Assembly (NCBI GenBank): GCA_013416795.1 | Contig: RQSC01000032.1 | Location: 452,429-516,428 of the forward strand | Origin: Prasinococcaceae sp. CCMP 1430 | Lineage: Eukaryota > Prasinodermophyta > Palmophyllophyceae > Prasinococcales > Prasinococcaceae | Direction: 5' to 3' | Length of the DNA: 64,000 nucleotides | In this document: positions 55,397 through 64,000 of the stretch, piece by piece | How positions within the stretch are numbered: the first letter of the stretch is position 1 | Layout of the letters: each line of letters starts with the position of its first letter | The notes under the pieces: model-generated | What the model saw: only the letters and a program-made list of their open reading frames with translations | Databases searched by the model: none | Told to the model about the DNA's origin: nothing | Made by a program: the position numbers and the translations under genes

Positions 55397-55699
55397 GAGG
55401 CAAAGAACACAGCTGCTCGTAGCGCTGGCGATCCCGCCAGCCGCCGGCGCCCTCGACGCGCGTCGGCGTGCTGCTGCTCGCACTGCCTGCTGGGGAAGGG
55501 GGCGCGTGGGAGCACAGATGATACACTGTACAGTATGTTTGGGTTTCATTATTGAGGTCAAGTAGAGGGTTCATATCTTGCTGCAAGATATCCTGCTTTG
55601 CTGTGGTGTGGAGACGCCGTGGCGCAGGCACGGGGGCACCAGGAGCCGACACGCGCCTGCGCGTGTCTTTTGGGTGCCACACTGGCGCCCGCCGACGCG
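55397..55699. other. intergenic region with TGTACAGTA palindrome
   Basis: Between TRM1 and the sulfotransferase-like gene on the same strand. CACTGTACAGTATG lies near 55525-55535, about 130 bases after the TRM1 stop. Confidence 0.4.
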
Positions 55700-57002
55700 A
55701 TGAGCGGGAGCGCCCTCCTCGAGCGCGAGGGTGCCGCCGTCGCCGCGCTTGATGTGGCTGCGGCCAGGGGCGCCGGTGCGGCGCGCGGTGGCCGAGCGTG
55801 CTGCGCCCCGTGCCGCGTGCTGCATGTCTGGTCTGGCCCGCGCTGCCTGTCGACGTCGTGCTTGTATGCCTTTGCGCAGGTGCGCCGCGCGCTCGCGCTC
55901 GTGCAAGAGCACCCGCAGAGTTGCGCGCTCGAGCATGACAGCAGTCGCAGCAGCCTGGCGGCCTGCAGGTGCTGATGCCCACACTCGCACGCGTGCCGTC
56001 GCTCCCACTCGCGTGCACGCAGCACGGGCGCGTTGCGCGCGTTCTGGACGAGCCGCTGTACGCGCACTGGCTGCACCGACACCCAGAGGTGGAGCGACCG
56101 TACAAGGAGGCGCTTTTTGCATCGCAGAGCTCCGACGGCCAGGACGTGCTAGACAGGCTGGTGTGTGCGGAGACGGGCTCCAGTCCAGAAACGGCGCCCA
56201 TGGAGGTGGGCAACAGTGGCGCTGCGCCATGCCATCCCTCGCCTGGCCCGCGCATGCAGAGCATCGAGCGCTCGCTCCCCAGCGTGCTGCTGACGGCATC
56301 AGCTTTGCGCCGCACTTTGCTCGCAGGGCAAGGAGGCGCTTGGCGCGATGGGGGTGACGTACGTCAAACACATCGGCAAATTCTACTGCGGAAATCTGCG
56401 ACTGGCGCCACAGCTGACCGCCCCGGGGCACTACCACGTGGTGATGGCGCGAGACCCAGAGCGCGTCCTGGGCTCGTTTGCTGAGGTCGTCACGCCTGAT
56501 ATGGCCGAAACAGGCTACCCTGAGCTGCTACAGATCGTGCACGAGCTCGACGAAGCACGCGCGCCACTGTTGTGCGTCGACGCCAACGAGCTCGCCGCCG
56601 ACGCCGAGCGCACGCTGCGGCGCATGTGTGCATTCAGCGGCATCGGCTGGGACGAGGGTATGCTAAGCTGGGATGCGGGCGGACGACCCGAAGACGGCGT
56701 TTGGGCGCCGTACTGGTGCGAGTCTGCGCGCACTCCCGCTCGCTCCCACCGCCGCGGCGCGATGCTTCCAGCTCGCGACGCACTGTGACCCTGCCCCATC
56801 CCCCGCGCTGACATCGCGGGGCGCGCCCAGGTACGGCTCGGTGCACGCCAGCACAGGCTTTGAGCGTGCAGCAGGTGAGCGCCCGCCACGCGCGCAGCTT
56901 CCAGATGCGCTGAGGCCGCTCGCGGAGGAATGCACGCCCCTCTACAGGGCCATCGTCGAGAGGGCCGCCGCGGACAAAGTCAAATACGCAAGCTCAAGCT
57001 AG
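55700..57002 (+). CDS. sulfotransferase-like P-loop protein
   Basis: 307 residues from four exons: 55700-55879, 56023-56205, 56327-56715 and 56831-57002. Phases fit throughout. HVWSGPRCLSTSCLYAFAQ is the phosphosulfate-binding loop (W-S-x-P-R-S-x-S-T in the family); the next exon supplies VLDEPLYAHWLHRHPEVER. Exon 3 has VKHIGKFY, MARDPERVLGSF with the 3'-phosphate-binding Arg-Asp-Pro, LLCVDANELAADAERTLRRM, and exon 4 completes APYW|YGSVHASTGF. In plants this domain is fused to a branched-chain aminotransferase-like region; here it stands alone. The first cysteine (GPRCLST in place of the usual GPRSLST) is a variant. Substrate unknown. Introns 2 and 3 have CTGAC branch sites. Confidence 0.85.
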
Positions 57003-57129
57003 GGGAGAGCAGGAGTCAACACACACAAAGAGTACCATACCAAAGCAGCCGCGGGCGCTTGGCGTTCGTTACGCTCGGCGTCCTTCAATAATTGTTACAT
57101 GTACATACTGTTACACACGGAAATACCAT
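57003..57129. terminator. convergent 3' region with TGTAC/TGTAA signals
   Basis: AATAATTGTTACATGTACATACTGTTACACAC near 57087-57118 carries TGTAC on the plus strand and TGTAA twice on the minus strand, one of them 15 bases after the PDCD2 stop. Confidence 0.5.
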
Positions 57130-59007
57130 TCACTCGGGTGGCGGCTGGACGAACACCTCCTCCTCGGCGTACTCGTCGCCCAGCTCACAATTTGCCCTGC
57201 ACGTGTACACGGCGATAGTGCCAAAGTCGAGCGTTTCCGCTTTGTCGCCGCCAGCGTCGGCGCGCATGAAGTGCAGTAGCTGCGGCAGCACCTGTGCGTA
57301 GGCCACATGCGCACGGGTGGGCGCCGGTCAGACGCATGACAAGTCGGAGGTTTTGTACAGATGCGCGCATGGAAGTGCTGGGGCGTGCGTTGCCAGCATG
57401 AGATCTCGCAGGAGGACTGCCTTCCGGATCATTGGCGAGTACCGCCTAGCCGCAAGGTAATTAATCCCGCTTGTTCGCCGCGTCGCTGCGGGCGATGCTG
57501 TGCGCGCGTTCGGGTCCAGACAGCCGCCCGCGCGCGCGCGCGCGCACGCACACACACACACGCCCACGAACTCACACACGCATGCGGATCCGCGCGAAAG
57601 CGAGCGTCTCACCTGGTATTCGAAGATTCTCTCCCCCCCACAGCGCGGGCACGCCGGCGGCGGCCTGGGCGCCCCGGGCGTCTTCCTTGGCCACAGCGGC
57701 GCGCCGGCCGCAGTGCTGCGGCAGTGACGCAACACCTGCTCAGGCGCCGCCGCACAGCGCGCCTGGAAGCTCACCCATTGCCTGCGCTCCGGGTCGAACT
57801 GTAGGTCGGCGGCGGAGGGCATCGCCTCGGCCGGCAGGCCATGTGCTTGTCCCGCGCCGTCGGCCTTCTCCGCGGCCGAGTAGCGTTGCAGGAGCTGCTC
57901 GACGCTCGCGCTGTTCGACAGACACTCCTCTTCGGGCTCGACCACGAGCTCGAGCTCTGGCCACTGGCCGCTCGGGCCTACACCGCCCTCGCTCGCGCGC
58001 ACCCATGAGCTCGCGTCCGCACCACCCTCGGACCCCGAGCCTTCGTCGTCACTGTCGGTATCAGGATCGGGCAGCGCTTCATAACTAAAATGCGCGTTCC
58101 GCCGAGGGAGCTGCCCGCGAAGCGCACGGCACGCCCCGCCCCCGTGCTTGGCGACGCAACGACCGTCAGCGCAGCAGAACAGGAAAACGGTGCGGTGGAA
58201 GGTCGCCTCGTGGCCGCCCCCCACAGCGTCGCCCGCCATGACGGGGCAGTACACCTGCGTAAGAAGCGGCGCCACGCCCCCGCATTTCCTGCATGTCTGC
58301 GCAGCCGCCGCGGCCTTCCGATTGCCCATGCGCGCATGCGCAGCAGCCATTTTGGTGCGTACGGTGTGCGTTTGTGGAAGTGGGGGGCAGGGGGTGGGGC
58401 GGGTGGATGGGGTGGGGTGGGCGTTTTACCCCAAGCGCCCCGCGGGTGTGTGGCGCCGTGCAAGTCAGCAACGCCAGCCTCCGCGAGCGGGGCGGTCAGG
58501 CACGAGGACCTGCCGAGTCAGTGCATATTACTATAGAGTCCTCACTGGGGCCGTCCGAAAAGAGAAGTGGGCGCCCCCGTCACGCAAGCAAAGTGTCCTC
58601 CTCCCTCGGCTGGGACGCTGCCAGCACGCGCTCGCCCATTCGCGCTCACGCACCGAGCCCTCAGTGGGCGGCGCGAGCCACGCAGGCTCGCCGCCGACCT
58701 TCGACGGGAAGTAGGCCGCCGCCATCGCCGCGCGCGCTCGAGGCCGCTCGGCGAAGCCCAGCATCACCTCCTCCTCACACTCCTCGTCGAGGTCGCCGTC
58801 CGACTCCGAGTCCGAGCCGACCGCTTCGCACTCCCCGGCGCCGGCTGCAGCACCGACCTCCAGCGCTGCGATCTCCTCGGCGGCGGCCGCCACACCGCCC
58901 GCGTCGCCCAGCGCCACGCCAACGGCGCAACTCGCTCCAGCCGCGTCGCCCTCGCCGCCCGCATCGCCGTTTGCCGTCGCCTTGGCGGAGGCGGGCGCCT
59001 CCCCCAT
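57130..59007 (-). CDS. PDCD2: programmed cell death protein 2 family (PDCD2)
   Basis: PDCD2 proteins are chaperones that deliver ribosomal protein uS5 to the 40S subunit. Exons 59007-58654, 58296-57613 and 57291-57130 give 399 residues. Introns are 357 and 321 bases with donors GTGCGT and GTGAGA. Exon 1 ends in the diagnostic FPSKVGGEPAWLAP; exon 2 starts with TCRKCGGVAPLLTQVYCPV, the zinc ribbon, and has FHRTVFLFCCADGRC. An acidic linker leads to the C-terminal domain: CPRCGGERIFEYQ joined to VLPQLLHFM, then FGTIAVYTCRANC and a final EEEVFVQPPPE. Splicing restores all joints in phase 0. TGTAA lies 15 bases after the stop. Confidence 0.94.
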
Positions 59008-59596
59008 GGCTGGCGGCAGCGCGCACGCCGAGCGCCGCGTCGCAGCCGCCGTTGCCGGTTGCGCTGCGGGCGGCACTGCTGCCTGCGCCGCGCGCGCACG
59101 GCGGGGGGCGGGGTGCGCGCGCGGGTGCGGAAGGGCGGTCGAGGAGGGTGGTCCTTCAAGGACGTGCGCCGCCCTCCGCGTTCGCAAGGTGTGGCGAGGG
59201 CTGCGCTTGCTCGCCACCTCCACGTCACCCCAGCAAGGCATGTCGCCGCCGCCAACTTGAAACGACGGTGTATATCAACGAAATTGAAATGCGTTCCTCT
59301 CGACTTAAATACAATGACGTTCAAAATACGGACGCAGTGATCCCTAAAAAATAAACGCCGATTCGTGCCCGCAAACGCGGCGGCGGCTGTGGCAGCCGCA
59401 GCTGCCAGAGCGCGCGCTCTCGCACGAGGGAGAGCCAGGGGGGTGAGGGGTGGGGGGGTGGGGGGGTGGGGTGGGGGGTCGCGCCTCACCCCCTCGCGCT
59501 TTCTCAACCGCTGTTGCCGCCTCCGCCCGCGGTGCTCGCTGGTGACCGTCCGTGCACCACCGGAGCTGCCGACTGCGGACGCAGCCGACCGCGCCG
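59008..59596. promoter_or_regulatory. divergent promoter of PDCD2 and the PPR-methyltransferase gene
   Basis: An AT-rich stretch at about 59255-59350 (with TTAAATACAATG and CTAAAAAATAAACG) stands out from the GC-rich surroundings. A G-rich tract of GGGGGGTGGGG type lies near 59440-59480. No gene. Confidence 0.5.
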
Positions 59597-62063
59597 ATGG
59601 TGAAGCGCAGGCGCGGCGAGGACCCCGCGGCGGATGCCGCGGCGTCCGCCGCGGCGGAGGAGGCACGCACAGCGTGCGAAGAGGTCATCGCTCGCATCAC
59701 CGAACACGCCGCCGCGAAGCGGCTCAAGGCGGCCGCGGCGGCGTACGCGGAGCTCGCGCAGCGGCGGCTGCCCGACTCGCTGCGCGCGCGCACGGCGCTG
59801 CTGCACGCACACGTGAACGCCGGCGACCGCGCGGGTGCATGGGCGCAGCTGGAGGGCATCAAGGCCGCGGGCTTCACCCCAAATGTGGTGGTGTTCACGG
59901 CGCTGCTCAAGGCAGATTCGCTCGCGGGTGACGTGCGCGGGGCGCGCTCGACGCTTGACGCGATGGTCGGGTGCCGTCCGCGCCCCGTGCTGCCGGACAC
60001 GCGCGCGGTCAATACCTTCCTGCGCTGCTGCTCGCGCTGCGGCGACACGGGTGCTGCCGTGGAGATCTACGCGCGCATGGCGGACGAGTGGGAGGTGCTC
60101 CCTGATGCAACGACCTACCGGCTGCTGTCGCGTCTCCTCGCGCAGGCGTTGCGGCTCCACGAGGCGCAGGCGCTCGCCACGCGCCATCGCGAGAGCTCCG
60201 TCACACAGACCGCGGTCGAGGGCGCGCCTGCAGAAACTGGCGCGGGCGCGGGCGCGGTGGCCCATCCGCCAAATCAAGGCACGGAGCTCGTGCCAGGCGG
60301 CGCCTCGTGGGAACAGAAGGCCGCCGCTAAGCGCGCCAAGAAAGAGTGGACGAAGCGCGAGAAGTCGGCCGTGCCACAGTGCATGTTCTGGCAGCGCGGG
60401 CGTTGCGACCGCGGCAATAGCTGCCGCTTCTTCCACGACCCGGCGCTCGCGCCTCAGCTGGTGGCCGAGCTCATGCTCGAGAAACACGGTGAGCATGAGC
60501 GTGCGCGCGTGCTAGAGAGAGAGAGAGAGAGAGAGAGTGGAACGAGGAGTGGCGCGTGCTGTCGATAGCGTGTGCGCGGTTTCGTGTGCGGGCTCGCGCT
60601 GCGCGAACTCCGACAACACAGCCAAATTCGTCGCTTTTGCCGTCGCTCCGCACCCCCTTGCCGCCCAGTCCCGCCGCATCAGCGGTGGCTGCTCTGGGCG
60701 TCGCGGGAGCGTGCGTCGCGGTCACCGGTACTCGACGCCAGACACTGTGTGAGATCTCAACATCGAACCCACCATTCTTTTGGGGGGATGCTAGCTGCGT
60801 GATTCCCACGCCTCGCGCTCGCGACCCGAGGCGAGCAAGTGGCGCTGACACGCGTGCGCACGCATATCTGATCCTCGCCCGGTCCCAGGCGCTGCTGTCG
60901 AGGTTGAGCTCGCCGTAGCGGCTGCGGCTGCGGGTCTATCTGACTGGCCAGCTGCGCGTTCGGCGCTCGAGCGCGCCGGCGCCGCGCGTGCGGCGCTCGA
61001 CGAGGCCGCCGCGCGCGACGCCACCCTGATGGCCGCATTCGATCGCATGCGGCAGGCGGAAATCGACAAGGAGCTTACGCGCCTAAATGAGGCTGCCGTC
61101 GCCGCCAGTCCGAAGTCTGCGAAGAAGCTCGCCAAAATGCTGCGCAACGTCTTCCTCTTCTACCCTGAGCCGACGAAGCCCGACAGCAGCGGCGGCAGCG
61201 GCGGCGGCGGCGGCGGCCGAGAGGACGATGCGGGAGGCTCAAAACCCCGCGGCAAGCACGCGCGTCTCGTTCGCAGGCTGATGGACATGCTGATGCACAC
61301 GGTGGGGCTGGGCGGGCTCGTGGCGGTGGGCGCTGCGGACGCGGCGGCGTTCGAGGCGCGTGTGGGAAAGGTCGTGTCGTCCAAGTGCCGTCTACGCTGG
61401 CGCAAGGTCTTCGGCGTGAAGAAGGGGCGGGAGCTGCTGCCGGTCAAGCTCGAAATCTGCTCGGGCTCGGGCGACTGGGCCGTGGCGCAGGCGCTGGCGG
61501 ATGCGGGCAAAGCTCACTGGGCAGCGATGGAGCTGCGCCACGACCGCGTGTGCCACATCTTCAACCGCGCGCTCTCCGCGGGCGCGACCGACCTGTGCGT
61601 GGTGGGTGGCGACGCGTCGGTGATCGTGCCCGACCACATCGAGCGCGCGTCGGTTGACCACGCCTACATCAACTTCCCCGAGCCGCCCAACCACACCGGC
61701 AACCGCGAGGCCGACACCAAGCACCATCTGCTCACGCCGGCGTTCTTTCGCAACCTGCACGCGGCCCTCAAGCCGGGCGGACGCCTCACAATCTTTTCCG
61801 ACCAGCGCGCCTACTGCGAGCTTCTCTGCGAGACTCTGAGCGAGCTCGCACACGAGCGCGGCGGTGGCTACATGTTCGAGGCTGTGCAGGTGAAGGGCGC
61901 CGAGGCCGTGGTGACGACGGGGGTGCGCGTGCCGCTGCTGTGCGACGTGGCGGACGTGACGGCCGCAGGCCATGCGGTGGCCGCCGAGAGCTACTTCGAC
62001 AAGTTCTGGTCCAACGGTGACATGACCGAGCGCTTCTTCGTGGTCGTCAAGGCACGCGCGTAG
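59597..62063 (+). CDS. PPR - CCCH zinc finger - tRNA (guanine-N7) methyltransferase fusion
   Basis: 688 residues from exons 59597-60488 and 60889-62063. Exon 1 encodes about three PPR motifs (RARTALLHAHVNAGDRAGAW, FTPNVVVFTALLKADSLAGD, DTRAVNTFLRCCSRCGDTGA) and a CCCH finger CMFWQRGRCDRGNSCRFFH. The 400-base intron has donor GTGAGC, a CTGAC branch at 60844 and acceptor CCCAG; phase 1 on both sides fits exactly. Exon 2 encodes a helical linker and a TrmB domain: LEICSGSGDWAVAQALADAG (cofactor site), AAMELRHDRVCHIFNRAL, VDHAYINFPEPPNHTGNRE with the catalytic region, and KHHLLTPAFFRNLHAALKPG. The domain set matches algal PPR-TGM proteins, which combine PPR and a tRNA guanine methyltransferase domain; likely organellar tRNA m7G46 methylation. 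The join is inferred from phase and motif, not from transcripts. TGTAC lies 30 bases after the stop. Confidence 0.82.
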
Positions 62064-62811
62064 CGCCGCACGCGCCAATTGTACAGTAAGTAGTAGGATG
62101 TGTACACTGGTGGTGGTGGGGGGGGGGGCGCACCTACGCCGCCTCGACGGCAGAAGCTCTCTCTGAGGCCTCCGCGAGGCTGGCGGTGCGCCCTTCGGCG
62201 ACTGGCGCCGCGCCCTGCGCGCCGCCGAGAATGGCTGTCGCGGACGCGTGCGCGCGCAGGCACGGACTGGCACCGACGTCACGGTTTCCATTCCGGGTCG
62301 TATTTGGGGACCCTTTCGAAGCGGCCGTCCGGCGATCAGTTCGGGTTAAAATACGTAGAGTAATATGGGTCAGAATCACTCTAGGGTTCAAATTGCAATT
62401 CATTCCTGCGCGCAGCACAAACGGACGGGCGGACGTGGTGTGCCCTCGGTCGGATCGCCCTGCAACGGAGCAGGTGCGAGCTGCTTCAGGGCGGCCGGGG
62501 GCGCGGGGGAGGGGCTCAGCGGCGGGTCTCCCTCCCCTCTCGCTCTCGCCTCGCGCGGTCTGCTCTGCCTCGATGCGCGCGCCGCGCAGCGCGCCTCTCG
62601 CCGCCTCGTCGACGACGGCGGCGGCGTCCGCGGCGGNGCTCTGCATTTGCTGTTCGACGGACGGAACCAGGTCCACGCTCCCAGAGTGGCTCGCGGCGCC
62701 GGAGGCGCGCGCCGTCGAGCGGCGGCGGCGGCGCGTGCTCGTGCCCTCGAGCGGCGCCCGCGCCGCTCGCGATAGTAAGATAATGTGTATTTACCCACCC
62801 GCTGCTGCTGC
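62064..62811. other. intergenic region between the TrmB and eS7 genes
   Basis: Convergent. TTGTACAGTAAG follows the TrmB stop by about 20 bases. AT-richer sequence lies around 62340-62400. A single N at 62637 marks an unresolved base. No gene seen. Confidence 0.5.
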
Positions 62812-63378
62812 TTAGTTGCCGTACTCGAAGGTGACGGCCTTGCCGGTCATCTTAGAGTACACACCCGCGAACGTCTCCAGCTTGTACTCGGAGGTGTTGC
62901 GGTCCTTGGGGTCAAGGAAGACCCTGAGCAGCTTGCTGCCGTCGAGCTTGTAGCGCATGCGCTTGCCGACGATCTCCACGGGGTACACGAGGTCCTCGAG
63001 CAGCGCGTCGTGGACGGCGGTGAGGGTGCGGCTGCGCGGGCGCTGGTCCTTCAGCGACTTGGTGGGGCGCATGATGCGCCTGTTGCCGACGATGACGACG
63101 TCCTTGCCCGAGAACTTCTTCTCGAGCTCGCGCACGAGGCGCTGCTGCACGCGGTTGAACTGCTTCAGCAGCCTGAAGGGCACCTTGATCACGATGGCGC
63201 GGCGGTTGGACGACACATTAACCTCGCTCGCGCCGTTGATGTACAGGTCCTTGAGGTCCGCCTTGAGCTCGGCGTTGGTGGCCTCGAGGTCGAAGAGAGC
63301 CTGCGCCACGGTCTCCTCGAAGTCGGAGGGGGCAGCGCCGCCCTCCTTGACGATCTTCTTGCGCTGCATGGCGGCCAT
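62812..63378 (-). CDS. RPS7: 40S ribosomal protein eS7
   Basis: 188 residues from ATG 63378, uninterrupted. The start [20 protein letters not shown] is a variant N-terminus; [60 protein letters not shown] and [20 protein letters not shown] are diagnostic of eS7 (S7e), as is [19 protein letters not shown]. The C-terminus VTFEYGN is complete. Small-subunit structural protein. Upstream in-frame codons to 63579 are shadow. Confidence 0.97.
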   Translation of the reverse strand: MAAMQRKKIVKEGGAAPSDFEETVAQALFDLEATNAELKADLKDLYINGASEVNVSSNRRAIVIKVPFRLLKQFNRVQQRLVRELEKKFSGKDVVIVGNRRIMRPTKSLKDQRPRSRTLTAVHDALLEDLVYPVEIVGKRMRYKLDGSKLLRVFLDPKDRNTSEYKLETFAGVYSKMTGKAVTFEYGN

Positions 63379-64000
63379 GGTTGCAGCTGCGTAGCGGGGC
63401 GATACGGGCATCGCGGTGCGGCCGCACAGGGGCAGCGCGGAACACGGCATGTCAGCGCACGAGCCGAGGAGGCGCTGCCACCGCCTCGCATCGCCCTTCC
63501 CCCCGGCGCGCGGGAGAGCGAGCGCGCGCGCGCTTCCGGACGCCCGCGCGACGCCCAACCGCCCGCGCGGTTGGGGCACCGCAACGCCCCATCAAAACCA
63601 GGAGGGGTGGGCCCTTCCACGCGGCGCCGACCGTTCGTGCGCTCCCAGGCGGCAATGCAGAGGTTGGGGCCGCACGAAAGAGAGCATGCATCGAGTCGGC
63701 GTGTTTCGTTTCCCGTTTCTTGCCGCGTTTGCATTTTTGTATGCATCCATCCGCGCCGCGCGTGCGAATCGCCCCGCGCCCCAACGCCGCGCGCCGGATC
63801 GATTTCGCGGGGTGGTGCGAGGCGAGGGCGGAGGGAGCGGCGGCGCCTGCGCGTTTTTCCCCATCATTCGGTCGGTCGGAGGGGTCGAGAACGTGGGTCG
63901 CGCGATGATGGCGGCGCCCTCGGACGCGCGCGGGGCGAATCGGCCCCGCGCGATTGCGCGCGCGCGCGCGCGCGATCGCCGCGGCGGGCTGCGGATTCGG
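63379..64000. promoter_or_regulatory. region upstream of eS7 to the window edge
   Basis: GC-rich with (CG)n near 63950-63978. It should hold the eS7 promoter. No gene is evident; frames on both strands are low-complexity. Confidence 0.45.

Noticed and set aside
61029-62063. TrmB as a separate gene from ATG 61029
   Set aside because: Forty-six codons upstream are open and helix-like, and an in-phase acceptor joins them to the PPR exon.

Overview
The window reads as nuclear DNA of a small, GC-rich, plastid-bearing eukaryote, most likely a green alga. Evidence: about 20 eukaryotic genes on both strands (REV3, UTP6, TRM1, PDCD2, eS7, GAPDH, pyruvate kinase, RecQ); short introns with a constant grammar (donor GTGCGT or GTGAGN, branch site CTGAC, acceptor CAG); TGTAA or TGTAC downstream of many stop codons, the poly(A) signal type of green algae; and plastid-type leader peptides. 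I cannot name the species. No transposon, CRISPR array, rRNA or tRNA gene was recognised. Long intergenic stretches carry microsatellites, homopolymer tracts and three N gaps (22619-22652, 53485-53708, 62637).

Layout. 1-14.4 kb: 3' end of a PH-like gene, REV3 (-), a TPR-thioredoxin gene (+), a small membrane protein (-), a FkbM methyltransferase (-), a DUF1826 gene (+) with an exportin-4-like fragment antisense in its intron. 14.7-36.7 kb: an island of three minus-strand genes built on one 78-residue coiled-coil repeat: giant 1 (14723-22540, about 25 repeats), a mini-gene (26054-26473) and giant 3 (29253-36717, 24 repeats). Giant 1 and the mini-gene start with a membrane segment resembling the N-terminus of plastid lysophosphatidate acyltransferase but lack the catalytic domain. 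Between them lie a membrane-protein gene, a TPR gene with a thylakoid-lumen-type leader and a half-bromodomain/zinc-finger gene. 38-47 kb: an alpha/beta hydrolase with UIM, a two-thioredoxin-domain protein, a tubulin-tail fragment, GAPDH with a leader, a second hydrolase and a deaminase-domain protein. 47-64 kb: RecQ, pyruvate kinase, UTP6, TRM1, a sulfotransferase-like gene, PDCD2, a PPR-CCCH-tRNA(m7G) methyltransferase fusion and eS7.

How genes relate. These are independently transcribed genes, often in divergent pairs sharing a promoter and convergent pairs sharing a palindromic TGTACA. Several serve RNA or ribosome work (UTP6, eS7, PDCD2, TRM1, PPR-TrmB). The coiled-coil island looks like a locally amplified family, possibly a plastid-membrane-anchored filament or tether; that role is inference.

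Sequence integrity. Inside giant 1, two 55-base blocks (19340-19394, 19960-20014) are exact base-by-base complements, not reverse complements, of the expected repeat. They bracket a 675-base copy of 16790-17464. The first creates the only stop codon in the gene. This is not a product of ordinary inversion and looks like an assembly artefact.
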